Shown one piece after another: positions 13,963-20,766 of a stretch of DNA of 24,975 nt. Numbering within the stretch: position 1 is the stretch's first letter; the number at the start of each line of letters is the position of its first letter. Source of the DNA: a virus; IMG/VR virus record IMGVR_UViG_3300032893_001286, positions 1 through 24,975 of that record; one strand, written 5' to 3'. The position numbers and the translations under genes are program-made. Below the pieces are notes generated by a model, which saw only the letters and a list, made by a program, of their open reading frames with translations, made no database searches and was not told the DNA's origin.

Positions 13963-15105
13963 TTACACTTGAGAAGGATCAACTACATAGCGATTTGTAG
14001 CAGCAAATTCATTACATAATGCTACTATCTTTTCTCTTTGTTCTTTTGTTACTGCCCAATGAACAGGAATAGAAACTTGTCTATTAGCAAACCACTCAGC
14101 ATTAGGAAGATCAGTTTTGAAAGGCTTAAACACAGTATGCACATCATTACGAGCATGAACCTGACTTACTGCTACTCCATTGTCTTTCATATACTGCATA
14201 AAGCGTGCTCTTGCTTCAATTGAAGGTAATACAATAGTATACAGCCAATAAGCACTCTTTTGAGGATAAGACGTTAATCGTGCTCGAATATAATACTCAG
14301 ACAAGTTCTTATTGTAATATTCTGCATTACTTCGATGTTTCTCTACTATCTCCATTGCATGAGGTAACTGAGCTAAACCAATAACAGCAGTAACATCATT
14401 CATGTGATACTTCATTGAACCATCAACAATATCTTGCTCAATTCTATTATCACCACCAGCAGGAGCAGCTTCACGATCTATACCATACCAACGTAACAAT
14501 TTAGCTTTCTTATAATCTTCTTCATTCTTACAGACCAACAAGCCACCATCAACAGTAGTAAAGTGTTTTATTGCTTGAAAACTAAAGATAGTAAAATCTG
14601 CTAGTGTGCCTACTTTACGATCTTTATATTCAGCTCCAAAAGCATGAGCAGCATCTTCTATTACTTTAATACCATGCTTATGAGCAACTTGTACAAGTTC
14701 GTCAAGATCACAAGGAGTACCACCCCAATCAACACAAGTAATGGATTTTGTATTTTTAGTGATTTTCTTTTTTACGTCTTGTGGATCTATAAGCCCAGTG
14801 TGAGGATTAACGTCTGCCCATATGATATTGCCTCCATTAGCAAGAATAGGAAGATTACTAGCAGTACAAGTAATGCTAGTAGTGATGCTATCCGTACCTT
14901 GTGAAACACCAGCCAATCTATAAGCCAGATACAAAGCGGAAGTACCAGAGTTAGTAGTAACCACATAAGGAGTACCAAAAAAATCGCTGAGAGCTTTTTC
15001 AAACTCCTCAACCTTTGGACCTTGTCCAATCCAACCAGAATGTAAAACCTCTAACAAAGGTTTATCTACGTCTTTAGATACAAAGACTTTGAAAAGTGGA
15101 ATCAT
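13963..15105 (-). CDS. DegT/DnrJ/EryC1-type sugar aminotransferase (second)
   Basis: A second PLP-dependent sugar aminotransferase. The ATG at 15105 (MIPLFKVFVS) is preferred because AAGGA lies five bases upstream; another ATG four codons earlier (15117) is possible. Motifs in the longer numbering: SGWIGQGPKVEEFEKAL (about 27-43), NSGTSALYLAYRLAG, IEDAAHAFGAE (Asp155) and the Schiff-base Lys184 in SFQAIKHFTTVDGG. The C-terminal KYHMNDVTAVIGLAQL is conserved. It is clearly diverged from the copy at 8637-9749, so the two probably act on different keto-sugars. First gene of the glycan cassette after the head genes. Confidence 0.93.
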   Translation of the reverse strand: MIPLFKVFVSKDVDKPLLEVLHSGWIGQGPKVEEFEKALSDFFGTPYVVTTNSGTSALYLAYRLAGVSQGTDSITTSITCTASNLPILANGGNIIWADVNPHTGLIDPQDVKKKITKNTKSITCVDWGGTPCDLDELVQVAHKHGIKVIEDAAHAFGAEYKDRKVGTLADFTIFSFQAIKHFTTVDGGLLVCKNEEDYKKAKLLRWYGIDREAAPAGGDNRIEQDIVDGSMKYHMNDVTAVIGLAQLPHAMEIVEKHRSNAEYYNKNLSEYYIRARLTSYPQKSAYWLYTIVLPSIEARARFMQYMKDNGVAVSQVHARNDVHTVFKPFKTDLPNAEWFANRQVSIPVHWAVTKEQREKIVALCNEFAATNRYVVDPSQV

Positions 15106-15128
15106 TTCATCCTTCATACTTATTACTC

Positions 15129-15557
15129 TTATTCTTTTTCTGGTTCTTCTGTTGTTTCTTCAGTTGATTCAGAAGATTCTTCTGTAGCAGGTTCTGTTTC
15201 TTCAACAGGTGCTTCAGTTTCCTCTACTGGCTCTTCTGATTGTACCTCTTCTGCTGGTTCTTCTGCAACTGGTTCTTCAGCTACCTCCTCAACAGGAGTT
15301 TCAGCTTCTTCTGTTGGTTCTTCAACAGGTTGTGCTTCAGCAACTGGTTCAGCAGCAGATTCTGCAACTTGAAAACCATCAACTGGATCATTGTCTGTAT
15401 GAAGTCCAACATTAAAGTCAGAAATCTTACGGAAATAATCAACATAACGATCTGGTACTGAAACTGCTTCTTGATTAAAGAATTTTACAACATAACCATC
15501 AGACATTGTTACTTCTCTATTAAAATGTGTTAAGTCTTTAATTTTATATGACATCAT
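15129..15557 (-). CDS. Head-region protein with Glu/Pro-rich acidic tail
   Basis: A 143-residue protein from the ATG pair at 15557/15554, with AAAGGAGGTG 5-8 bases upstream inside the end of the preceding gene. Residues about 1-57 form a small domain (IKDLTHFNREVTMSDGYVVK, then FFNQEAVSVPDRYVDYFRK). This reads like the short beta/helix modules found next to capsid genes. The rest is a low-complexity EPV/EET repeat region (VEEPTEEAETPVEEV and similar), strongly acidic and certainly disordered. Such tails occur in head decoration or adaptor proteins; the exact role here is not shown. Confidence 0.7.
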   Translation of the reverse strand: MMSYKIKDLTHFNREVTMSDGYVVKFFNQEAVSVPDRYVDYFRKISDFNVGLHTDNDPVDGFQVAESAAEPVAEAQPVEEPTEEAETPVEEVAEEPVAEEPAEEVQSEEPVEETEAPVEETEPATEESSESTEETTEEPEKE

Positions 15558-15825
15558 TACCACCTCCTTTAGGAGTATACCGAGCATTTTGCTCAGAATA
15601 CAATTTACGCTTAATTGTTCTTAAATTCTCATAGAAAAACTTTGATGGCTGGCTTAAACCTCCAAAGAAATACTGTTGGGATAATTCTTTACAATGCTCA
15701 ACATCTTCAAAGATAAAGTATGCTCGATTATTCTTCCATTGTAGATCAGTCATCACACAACCACTTGTAAGCAATGCTGTTGCCTCGCCAAGATCCCTTG
15801 TGCTATACGTGCTTAAATCATTCAT
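15544..15825 (-). CDS. DUF5659-like phage protein (93 aa)
   Basis: A 93-residue protein with the pattern YSTRDLGEATALLTSGC, AYFIFED, LSQQYFFGG and SKFFYENLRTIKRKLY. This resembles the small phage family DUF5659 (ysTkDL..aa.Ll..G, F.F, yfnG, ...f...lr.lK..iy). The family's function is not known. The gene lies between the split Cys-containing gene and the acidic protein, and it contains the ribosome binding site of the latter. No Shine-Dalgarno sequence is seen before its own ATG. The family name is from pattern recall only. Confidence 0.65.
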   Translation of the reverse strand: MNDLSTYSTRDLGEATALLTSGCVMTDLQWKNNRAYFIFEDVEHCKELSQQYFFGGLSQPSKFFYENLRTIKRKLYSEQNARYTPKGGGNDVI

Positions 15826-15836
15826 ATATTAAATTA

Positions 15837-16079
15837 TTATTCTTTATTTGGTATTTCTGATGAATTGTTATATGTTTTCCAGTTCTTTACTACTACTGGT
15901 AAGGTTCGCAAAAAATTGTTAATAACATCAATAAGTCGAATATTTTGAGCCATAGCAGCTTTCTGTAAATCATTTACAGTAATATTTCTTTGATCTCCAT
16001 GAGTATCGGTAGGATTATTACATCCGCAGGTGAGGCAAATACTAAAGCACCATCCTTTCTTGTGTTTGCAAATAACTAA
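15837..16079 (-). pseudogene. 3' part of a small Cys-containing gene split by HNH-D
   Basis: An 80-codon open frame on the minus strand has no start codon of its own at its beginning (TGA at 16082-16080, then LVICKHKKGWCFSIC) and ends at TAA 15839-15837. It overlaps the end of the HNH gene in another frame. The content is protein-like: LTCGCNNPTDTHGDQRN, then VNDLQKAAMAQNIRLIDVI, with a CxxxxxxxC / CxxCxC arrangement suggesting zinc. An internal ATG at 15953 could give a 38-residue product. The matching 5' part is at 16504-16623. Confidence 0.55.
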
Positions 16080-16494
16080 TCATATTTTTTAATAAATCTA
16101 CTCTATCTTCTACTCTTCCTAAAACTGTATTACATCTACTACAAAGTAACCCTCTTACTCTACCTGTTTTATGATCGTGATCTACTGCTAAATTCTTACC
16201 ACGCTCTTCCTCCTTACATATTGCACAAACCCCCTTTTGTTTTAACAATAACATTTCGTATTCGTTTATTGTTACTCCAAAATTTCTTAAAATTCTTCTT
16301 AGTGCAACATCACGATTTTGCTTCTTAAACTTTACAGGAAAATTTACTTTTAATTTCTTTCTATAATCTTTAACGTCTTCTTTATGACATTTTCTACATC
16401 TTTCTCTAAATCCTCTCTTCTTACTTTTATTTACCACCCAATTTTCTTCTGTAAGAGGACTAAGACATTTTGTACAAACAGGCTCTTTCATCAT
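16042..16494 (-). CDS. Endonuclease VII-type HNH nuclease (HNH-D)
   Basis: A 150-residue nuclease of the recombination endonuclease VII family. CTKCLSPLTEENWVV and CRKCHKED form an N-terminal zinc ribbon. CAICKEEERGKNLAVDHDHK and GRVRGLLCSRCNTVLG form the catalytic part (His in VDHDH, zinc pairs CxxC/CxxC). It ends after KNMISYLQ with seven extra residues (TQERMVL) that overlap the frame of the split neighbour, as if the insertion ended there. TATAAT is 3 bases before the first ATG and 6 before the second (16491). Family members serve as homing enzymes or resolvases; here insertion inside a gene favours a mobile element. Confidence 0.88.
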   Translation of the reverse strand: MMKEPVCTKCLSPLTEENWVVNKSKKRGFRERCRKCHKEDVKDYRKKLKVNFPVKFKKQNRDVALRRILRNFGVTINEYEMLLLKQKGVCAICKEEERGKNLAVDHDHKTGRVRGLLCSRCNTVLGRVEDRVDLLKNMISYLQTQERMVL

Positions 16495-16503
16495 TACATT
16501 ATA

Positions 16504-16623
16504 CTATAACAAATTATAGCTATCCCCACATCTAGGCTGCTGATGTTGGAGGATAATTTCTGTCCAGCCATTAGGACTCTGAGTAATAGAGTAGTCCGAA
16601 CTCCTAGCTTCCCAATACCTCAC
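16504..16623 (-). pseudogene. 5' part of a small Cys-containing gene split by HNH-D
   Basis: A frame from the GTG at 16623, two bases after the capsid gene stop, runs 39 codons to TAG 16506-16504. It reads RYWEARSSDYSITQ, then PNGWTEIILQHQQPRCGDSYN, which is a normal protein-like composition rather than spacer. Joined with the frame at 15837-16079 it gives one protein of about 115-120 residues with five or more Cys. The gene would follow the capsid gene in the head operon. There is no clear Shine-Dalgarno sequence, but the close stop/start junction suggests coupling. Confidence 0.5.
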
Positions 16624-16625
16624 GT

Positions 16626-17663
16626 TTAAGCGTAAGGATCGTTGACGTTCTGTAAGAAACCATTCCAAGGTTCAGCTTTAACAGCCAAAACAGTATATTC
16701 ACTTACGTAAAATCTAACTGTATCAGCAATCTTAGCTAACTCTGTACGACCGATAGGCATAAGATCTGCCATTTCGAGTTCAGGAACCTGAAGAAGGTAA
16801 ACATTACTTGATGCTGCACCTTCAGAACCTGATGATCCTGCTGTATTGTATGGATATGGGATAGCTGGGTTAATGAAGAAATCACCAACAACAGGTAAGA
16901 CACCTGCTGGAGACTGGTAATTTACTGCATGGATACCTGCTGTAACCGTAGTTCCATCAGCAACGACATATCGGGCTTGAGGTGAAACAATCTGTGCAAT
17001 CTGTGATTGCATACCGAACGAACAGAAGAAATGGGTTGGCTGACCTCCTTGTAGACGAACAAGTTTAACAAGACGATCAAGCTGCTTAATAGAATTACCA
17101 ACACCTGTCAATGAACCTCCTGCGAGGTTAATAACATTAGTTGTCAACTGAACACTAAGACCACTGAAACCAGTAGCACCTGTAGAGTTACTTACTGCTG
17201 AATTTCCATTAAAGATACACCATTCCTCTGCCTGAACAACTTCACGAAGTTTTGCTTCCGCAACTTCAGCTTCGATGTCCATGAACGAACGACCAGATGC
17301 AATCATAGGACCAGTGATAACACCAGTAACACCAAGATAAGCATATGCAGCCGTTTGTTGTACGTAAATAGGATCAGATTGGGTTGGTAATGCACCATCA
17401 GCGTAGAAAACTTCTAGTGGTGAATTGTTTGTAGGCAATGAACCAAGTTGTTTTCTTTGATTCCACAAATGAGCACGACCTTCTCCTCTAATTCTAGGCA
17501 TAATGTCACGCAACGGAGTGTTTCGGTTGGTCAATTTAACAACCTCAGACTCTAAATCTTGACGAGCAAGCAAAGAGTTAGGGATTGGACCAGCAAAACC
17601 TGATACGTTAACATTTTTAGCAAACAGATTTAAGATTCCTTCTGGATCAAGATAACCATTCAT
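16626..17663 (-). CDS. Major capsid protein, HK97-like
   Basis: A 345-residue protein matching the HK97-fold major capsid group that includes the SU10-type proteins. LTNRNTPLRDIMPRIRGEGRA (about 45-65), then GVTGVITGPMIASGRSFMDIEAE and EWCIFNG (about 148-154) are the spine helix and P-domain region. PTHFFCSFGMQSQIAQIV and MADLMPIGRTELAKIADTVRFYV are the C-terminal strands that usually end this fold. The N-terminus carries AGPIPNSLLARQDL (residues 24-37), which is nearly repeated in the protease gene. A strong AGAGGAGGTGA precedes the ATG, as expected for the most abundant virion protein. It is preceded by the protease and followed by small head genes, the standard order. Confidence 0.9.
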   Translation of the reverse strand: MNGYLDPEGILNLFAKNVNVSGFAGPIPNSLLARQDLESEVVKLTNRNTPLRDIMPRIRGEGRAHLWNQRKQLGSLPTNNSPLEVFYADGALPTQSDPIYVQQTAAYAYLGVTGVITGPMIASGRSFMDIEAEVAEAKLREVVQAEEWCIFNGNSAVSNSTGATGFSGLSVQLTTNVINLAGGSLTGVGNSIKQLDRLVKLVRLQGGQPTHFFCSFGMQSQIAQIVSPQARYVVADGTTVTAGIHAVNYQSPAGVLPVVGDFFINPAIPYPYNTAGSSGSEGAASSNVYLLQVPELEMADLMPIGRTELAKIADTVRFYVSEYTVLAVKAEPWNGFLQNVNDPYA

Positions 17664-17784
17664 AATTTATTTCTCACCTCCTCTTTTTTATAGATTTACG
17701 TTTTTCTCAGAACGTATTAACTGCTCAGCCCTGTGTCGGTTACGGTATCTGGCTAAAAACTTGTAACTGTAACCAAGTCAAAAG
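17664..17784 (-). promoter_or_regulatory. Leader of the capsid gene
   Basis: The 121-base spacer before the capsid gene has AGGAGGTGA about 11 bases before the ATG, a 6-bp inverted repeat GGTTAC/GTAACC (17738-17743 and 17769-17774), and a TTGACT near its upstream end without a good -10. It probably sets a high translation level; a separate capsid promoter cannot be shown. Confidence 0.35.
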
Positions 17785-20010
17785 TTAGTTTGAAACAGCC
17801 ACTTTCATTTTCTGGTATTTCTTTGGAAGAACACCATAGTCACGATATTTGTGGTACTCTGCAAAACTTACTTCTGGATCATTATGGAATTTCTCCAATA
17901 GATCTTCGTTTCCTTGATCTTCAGTACCCATAACGGTATCTGACTGACCAAAGTTTTTTTCAAGAGCAAAGCCCTTACGAGTTGTTTTTTCAGAAACTAA
18001 TCTTTCGATTGTGTCATCTCGTTTTTCAAGACTCTTCTGCATCTCTTTCATCAAACTGAGAGCAGTGTTAAGAGCTTTGAATGTTGAAGTTGTTCCACTT
18101 CCCTCGCTATTGGGTGAAGACGTGTAATCTGATGCAGATTCACTGTCTTGCTCTTTAAGATTTGGTTTAGCACCTTTTGGTGAAACTTCTCCTCCATTTG
18201 CTGATTTATCAATTTCAGCAGCTTTACTGGTAGAACTTGCAGCACTAGATTCGATTGGACCAATCGTGTTATCACTTGATGTGTAACTTGATTTTGGTTC
18301 TCGATTCTGTTCTTTAAGATTTGGTTGTGAACCAATCTTTTTATCTTTAATTTTTTTAGCAAGTTCTTTCATGGTGTCAGCAGCTTTAACTAATTGAGCA
18401 AGAGCATCATCTGTCTCATCAACCTCTTCTGCTTTACTTGTAGAAGATTTTGAGCTTCCGCTTGAACTTCCACTTGTGCTGCTTCCTGAGCTTGAATCGC
18501 TAGAATCACTACTACTTGATCCGCTACTACTATCTGAACTACTTGAAGCAATACTACTGTTAATTGATTCCAGTGTGCTTTCCAATTCAGAAAGTAATGA
18601 GCTAATTTCACTACTTACATCACTTGATGTTGAGCCTTTGCTTGTGCTTGATTTATCAGAACCGCTTGATGTACTTGACCCACTAGAAGTAGAGCTGTCA
18701 GAACCGCTTGAGCTATCTGAACCACTTGAACTACTAGAGTCACTTCCACCTAATGTTGGGAAAGAAGATACACTGCCTGATCCTGAGTCGGTTGAAGTTG
18801 AATCTGAAGATGATGAACCTTTTTCGACTACTTTTGTATCTTCTTTTACAACATCACCTTCTCTTTTCTCAACAGTTTTTCCATATCCTTCGATAAAGTG
18901 TTTAACATCATCTGGAACTGTTTTTGCAACAAGATTGTGATTTGCCATATCATCATTCACCTCCTTTTCTGTTAAAGATTTATCCTCGTCTTTTACTACT
19001 TTTTCAGACTGAGGATCATACGTATATTTATCGCCTGTCATTTTATTAAGTTTGGCAGCAAGTTTACCTCCCATATCTGCCCATTTATGATCGTCATAAC
19101 CACCTGCTGCTCGCTGTCCTGAATGATTAAAGTACCGTAAAGCTGGCATTATATGCTTCTCATCTGCTGGGTACTTATAATTCTCTGAATCAAGAAAATC
19201 ATTTCGATCAACATTTTCGTATTCTTTTGGCTGCTCTTTATTAGCATTTACTACATTACCTTTTTCTGTCTCACTATCACTAGTTGCCTGCTTCTTTTTA
19301 CCTGCTAAGTCTTGTCTTGCTAATCCTGAATTTGGTACTGGACCTGCTGCGGTAATGTCCATCTTACCCATACATTTATTGCAGACATTATCACAATCCT
19401 TAGCCATACATTTCTGATGCTCACAAAAGTCTTCATGGCTGCACTGCAACTGTTTGATATATCCCATTGGATCATATTCATCTAGATTAAGACTCTTTGC
19501 TACTGCTTCAGCAAACGTATCTAAGTTAGCAGGATGATCGGTAACACTCACTTCTGTTGCTGAAACATCTCGATAGGTAGGAATATATTTACCAGCACTT
19601 GAAACCAATTCTTTTACAAGACCTCCTGGATTAATCTTTCCTGCAACACTCAATCCCATTCGTGTTGTGCCATCTTTAAGCAATTCAAATAAGTCTCGTG
19701 CTTTACTCTGCCAATCATAGAGTCTTGCTTTAATCCATAATGCAGGAGCACCAGCTTTATCAACAACATCTGCTTCAACTATCTCTCCTAATTTATCGTG
19801 CCATCCTTTTTGGTGTTCATCTCGTAGGGGTTTACCAATGAGGTCTTTTGCCATCTGAATAAGCACTTCAGGACTCATTCTCTCACCAGTTAAGTCAACA
19901 TTTGTAGTAGCAGCTATTCCCTCAATGAAGCGTTGTCCATTCGTATCGGTATACGATTTGGTAATAGTAAAAGCTGGAGCAGAAAAATCAAACGTATGTA
20001 CTTTTTCCAT
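17785..20010 (-). CDS. Prohead protease with scaffold-like tail
   Basis: A 741-residue protein from the ATG at 20010. A TTG 12 codons earlier lies in a TTGACA and is unlikely. The protease domain is residues about 1-165: EGIAATTNVDLTGERMSPEVL, His66 in RDEHQKGWH, Ser121 in GLSVAGKI, and ATEVSVTDHPAN, fitting the XkdF/herpesvirus-type phage proteases. A Cys-rich patch follows (six Cys plus His, about 190-213), then AGPVPNSGLARQDL (222-235), nearly identical to the capsid N-terminus. A DUF6582-like part (KYPADEKHIMPALRYFNHSG, about 278-345), a Ser-rich stretch (about 398-526) and two PNLKEQ repeats complete it. The length and disorder suggest fused scaffold function. Confidence 0.85.
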   Translation of the reverse strand: MEKVHTFDFSAPAFTITKSYTDTNGQRFIEGIAATTNVDLTGERMSPEVLIQMAKDLIGKPLRDEHQKGWHDKLGEIVEADVVDKAGAPALWIKARLYDWQSKARDLFELLKDGTTRMGLSVAGKINPGGLVKELVSSAGKYIPTYRDVSATEVSVTDHPANLDTFAEAVAKSLNLDEYDPMGYIKQLQCSHEDFCEHQKCMAKDCDNVCNKCMGKMDITAAGPVPNSGLARQDLAGKKKQATSDSETEKGNVVNANKEQPKEYENVDRNDFLDSENYKYPADEKHIMPALRYFNHSGQRAAGGYDDHKWADMGGKLAAKLNKMTGDKYTYDPQSEKVVKDEDKSLTEKEVNDDMANHNLVAKTVPDDVKHFIEGYGKTVEKREGDVVKEDTKVVEKGSSSSDSTSTDSGSGSVSSFPTLGGSDSSSSSGSDSSSGSDSSTSSGSSTSSGSDKSSTSKGSTSSDVSSEISSLLSELESTLESINSSIASSSSDSSSGSSSSDSSDSSSGSSTSGSSSGSSKSSTSKAEEVDETDDALAQLVKAADTMKELAKKIKDKKIGSQPNLKEQNREPKSSYTSSDNTIGPIESSAASSTSKAAEIDKSANGGEVSPKGAKPNLKEQDSESASDYTSSPNSEGSGTTSTFKALNTALSLMKEMQKSLEKRDDTIERLVSEKTTRKGFALEKNFGQSDTVMGTEDQGNEDLLEKFHNDPEVSFAEYHKYRDYGVLPKKYQKMKVAVSN

Positions 20011-20087
20011 AAGTATGCTATCTTCATAATAATTTATATTTGTCAAATGTGTGTAAACGAGGCTAATTTGCGGTTGTATTTTGAGGC

Positions 20088-20124
20088 TTTACTAATTATA
20101 ATTAGTTAATTATAATTAACTAAT
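20088..20124 (+). promoter_or_regulatory. Promoter overlapped by two palindromes (operator)
   Basis: TTTACT (20088-20093), 17 bases, then TATAAT (20111-20116) make a plausible promoter for the plus-strand nuclease gene, whose ATG is 14 bases further on. A perfect 16-bp palindrome, 20091-20106 (ACTAATTATAATTAGT), overlaps a perfect 24-bp palindrome, 20101-20124. Both have a TTATAA centre that includes a TATAAT. The second palindrome covers the -10 site. The layout fits autoregulation by the ribbon-helix-helix domain of the encoded protein. The A/T content makes some palindromy expected, but not two of this length. Confidence 0.55.
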
Positions 20125-20130
20125 ATTATT

Positions 20131-20766
20131 ATGGTTACTAGGAAGAGCAGATATGGTATTGCAAGAAAAGGAGAGAATCTTGTTCATTCTCTTTTACCTA
20201 ACTCAAAATTAATGGTAGATATTGATCCACACTTACCTTGGGACATAGAATGGGAAGGAATAAAGATAGACGTTAAAACTTCTCAGTATAACGTAAATTC
20301 TACTGGATTCACCTTTAACATAGCTCATCCCTATAGCAATAAAGCAATTTACGTCTTAGTTGGTTTAGCAGAGGGAAAAACCTATTTTTGGGTAATAAAA
20401 CGGATTGATGCTTCTTCTTATCTAGCTAAACACAAAGATGCAATAATAGCAGAAGAATTACCCGAAGCAATCAAAATTTGTTCTCAGGCTGAAGAACCTC
20501 CATTACCAGAATTTATGCATGCTAAACATAGAATAAATATCACTCTTGACGAGAAACATATAGCAGCTTTAAGCTCTTACTCAAAACGTACAGGTAAAGA
20601 TAGATCACGTATATTTGGTGAATGGATAGCTGAAAAATTATTACCAAACCTAGAACTAACAGAAATATCTGTTGTTTCAGATGATCCAAATACTACTCCA
20701 GGAGTTTATCCTTTTGAAAAAGTTACACCAGTCATTACCGATGCCCTTCCAACTCCGCAACGCTAA
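20131..20766 (+). CDS. PD-(D/E)XK-type nuclease fused to a ribbon-helix-helix domain
   Basis: A 211-residue protein, the only plus-strand gene in the head region. Residues about 5-125 look like a PD-(D/E)XK nuclease core: RKGENLVHSLL (Glu15), PWDIEW (Asp38) and IKIDVKTSQYN (Asp47, Lys49), i.e. E...D...DxK, then strands YVLVGLAEGKTYFWVI. Residues about 133-172 form a ribbon-helix-helix module (HRINITLDEKHIAALSSY, then GKDRSRIFGEWIAEKL). The tail is short and disordered. A DNA-cutting enzyme guided or autoregulated by its RHH part is the most direct reading. Its stop overlaps that of the ParB-fold gene by four bases (convergent). No Shine-Dalgarno sequence, so the mRNA may be nearly leaderless. 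Confidence 0.72.
   Translation: MVTRKSRYGIARKGENLVHSLLPNSKLMVDIDPHLPWDIEWEGIKIDVKTSQYNVNSTGFTFNIAHPYSNKAIYVLVGLAEGKTYFWVIKRIDASSYLAKHKDAIIAEELPEAIKICSQAEEPPLPEFMHAKHRINITLDEKHIAALSSYSKRTGKDRSRIFGEWIAEKLLPNLELTEISVVSDDPNTTPGVYPFEKVTPVITDALPTPQR

Noticed and set aside
15209-15461. Plus-strand frames of 68 and 73 codons rich in Leu, Gln and Phe
   Set aside because: They are the complement of the Glu/Pro-rich repeat of the acidic protein, with no separate support.
15837-16623. Group I or II intron carrying HNH-D
   Set aside because: The HNH coding region occupies almost all the space between the two gene parts, leaving too little for an intron core; an intron-less insertion fits better.
18476-18940. 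154-codon plus-strand frame rich in Leu, Ser and Glu
   Set aside because: It is the complement of the Ser-rich repeat of the protease/scaffold gene. Low-complexity codons keep the opposite frame open, and there is no start signal.
20011-20046. Start of the protease gene at the TTG at 20046, and a promoter using that TTGACA
   Set aside because: The TTG lies inside a TTGACA box, the extra 12 residues look like random sequence, and no -10 box is found at 14 or 17 bases. The ATG at 20010 is preferred.
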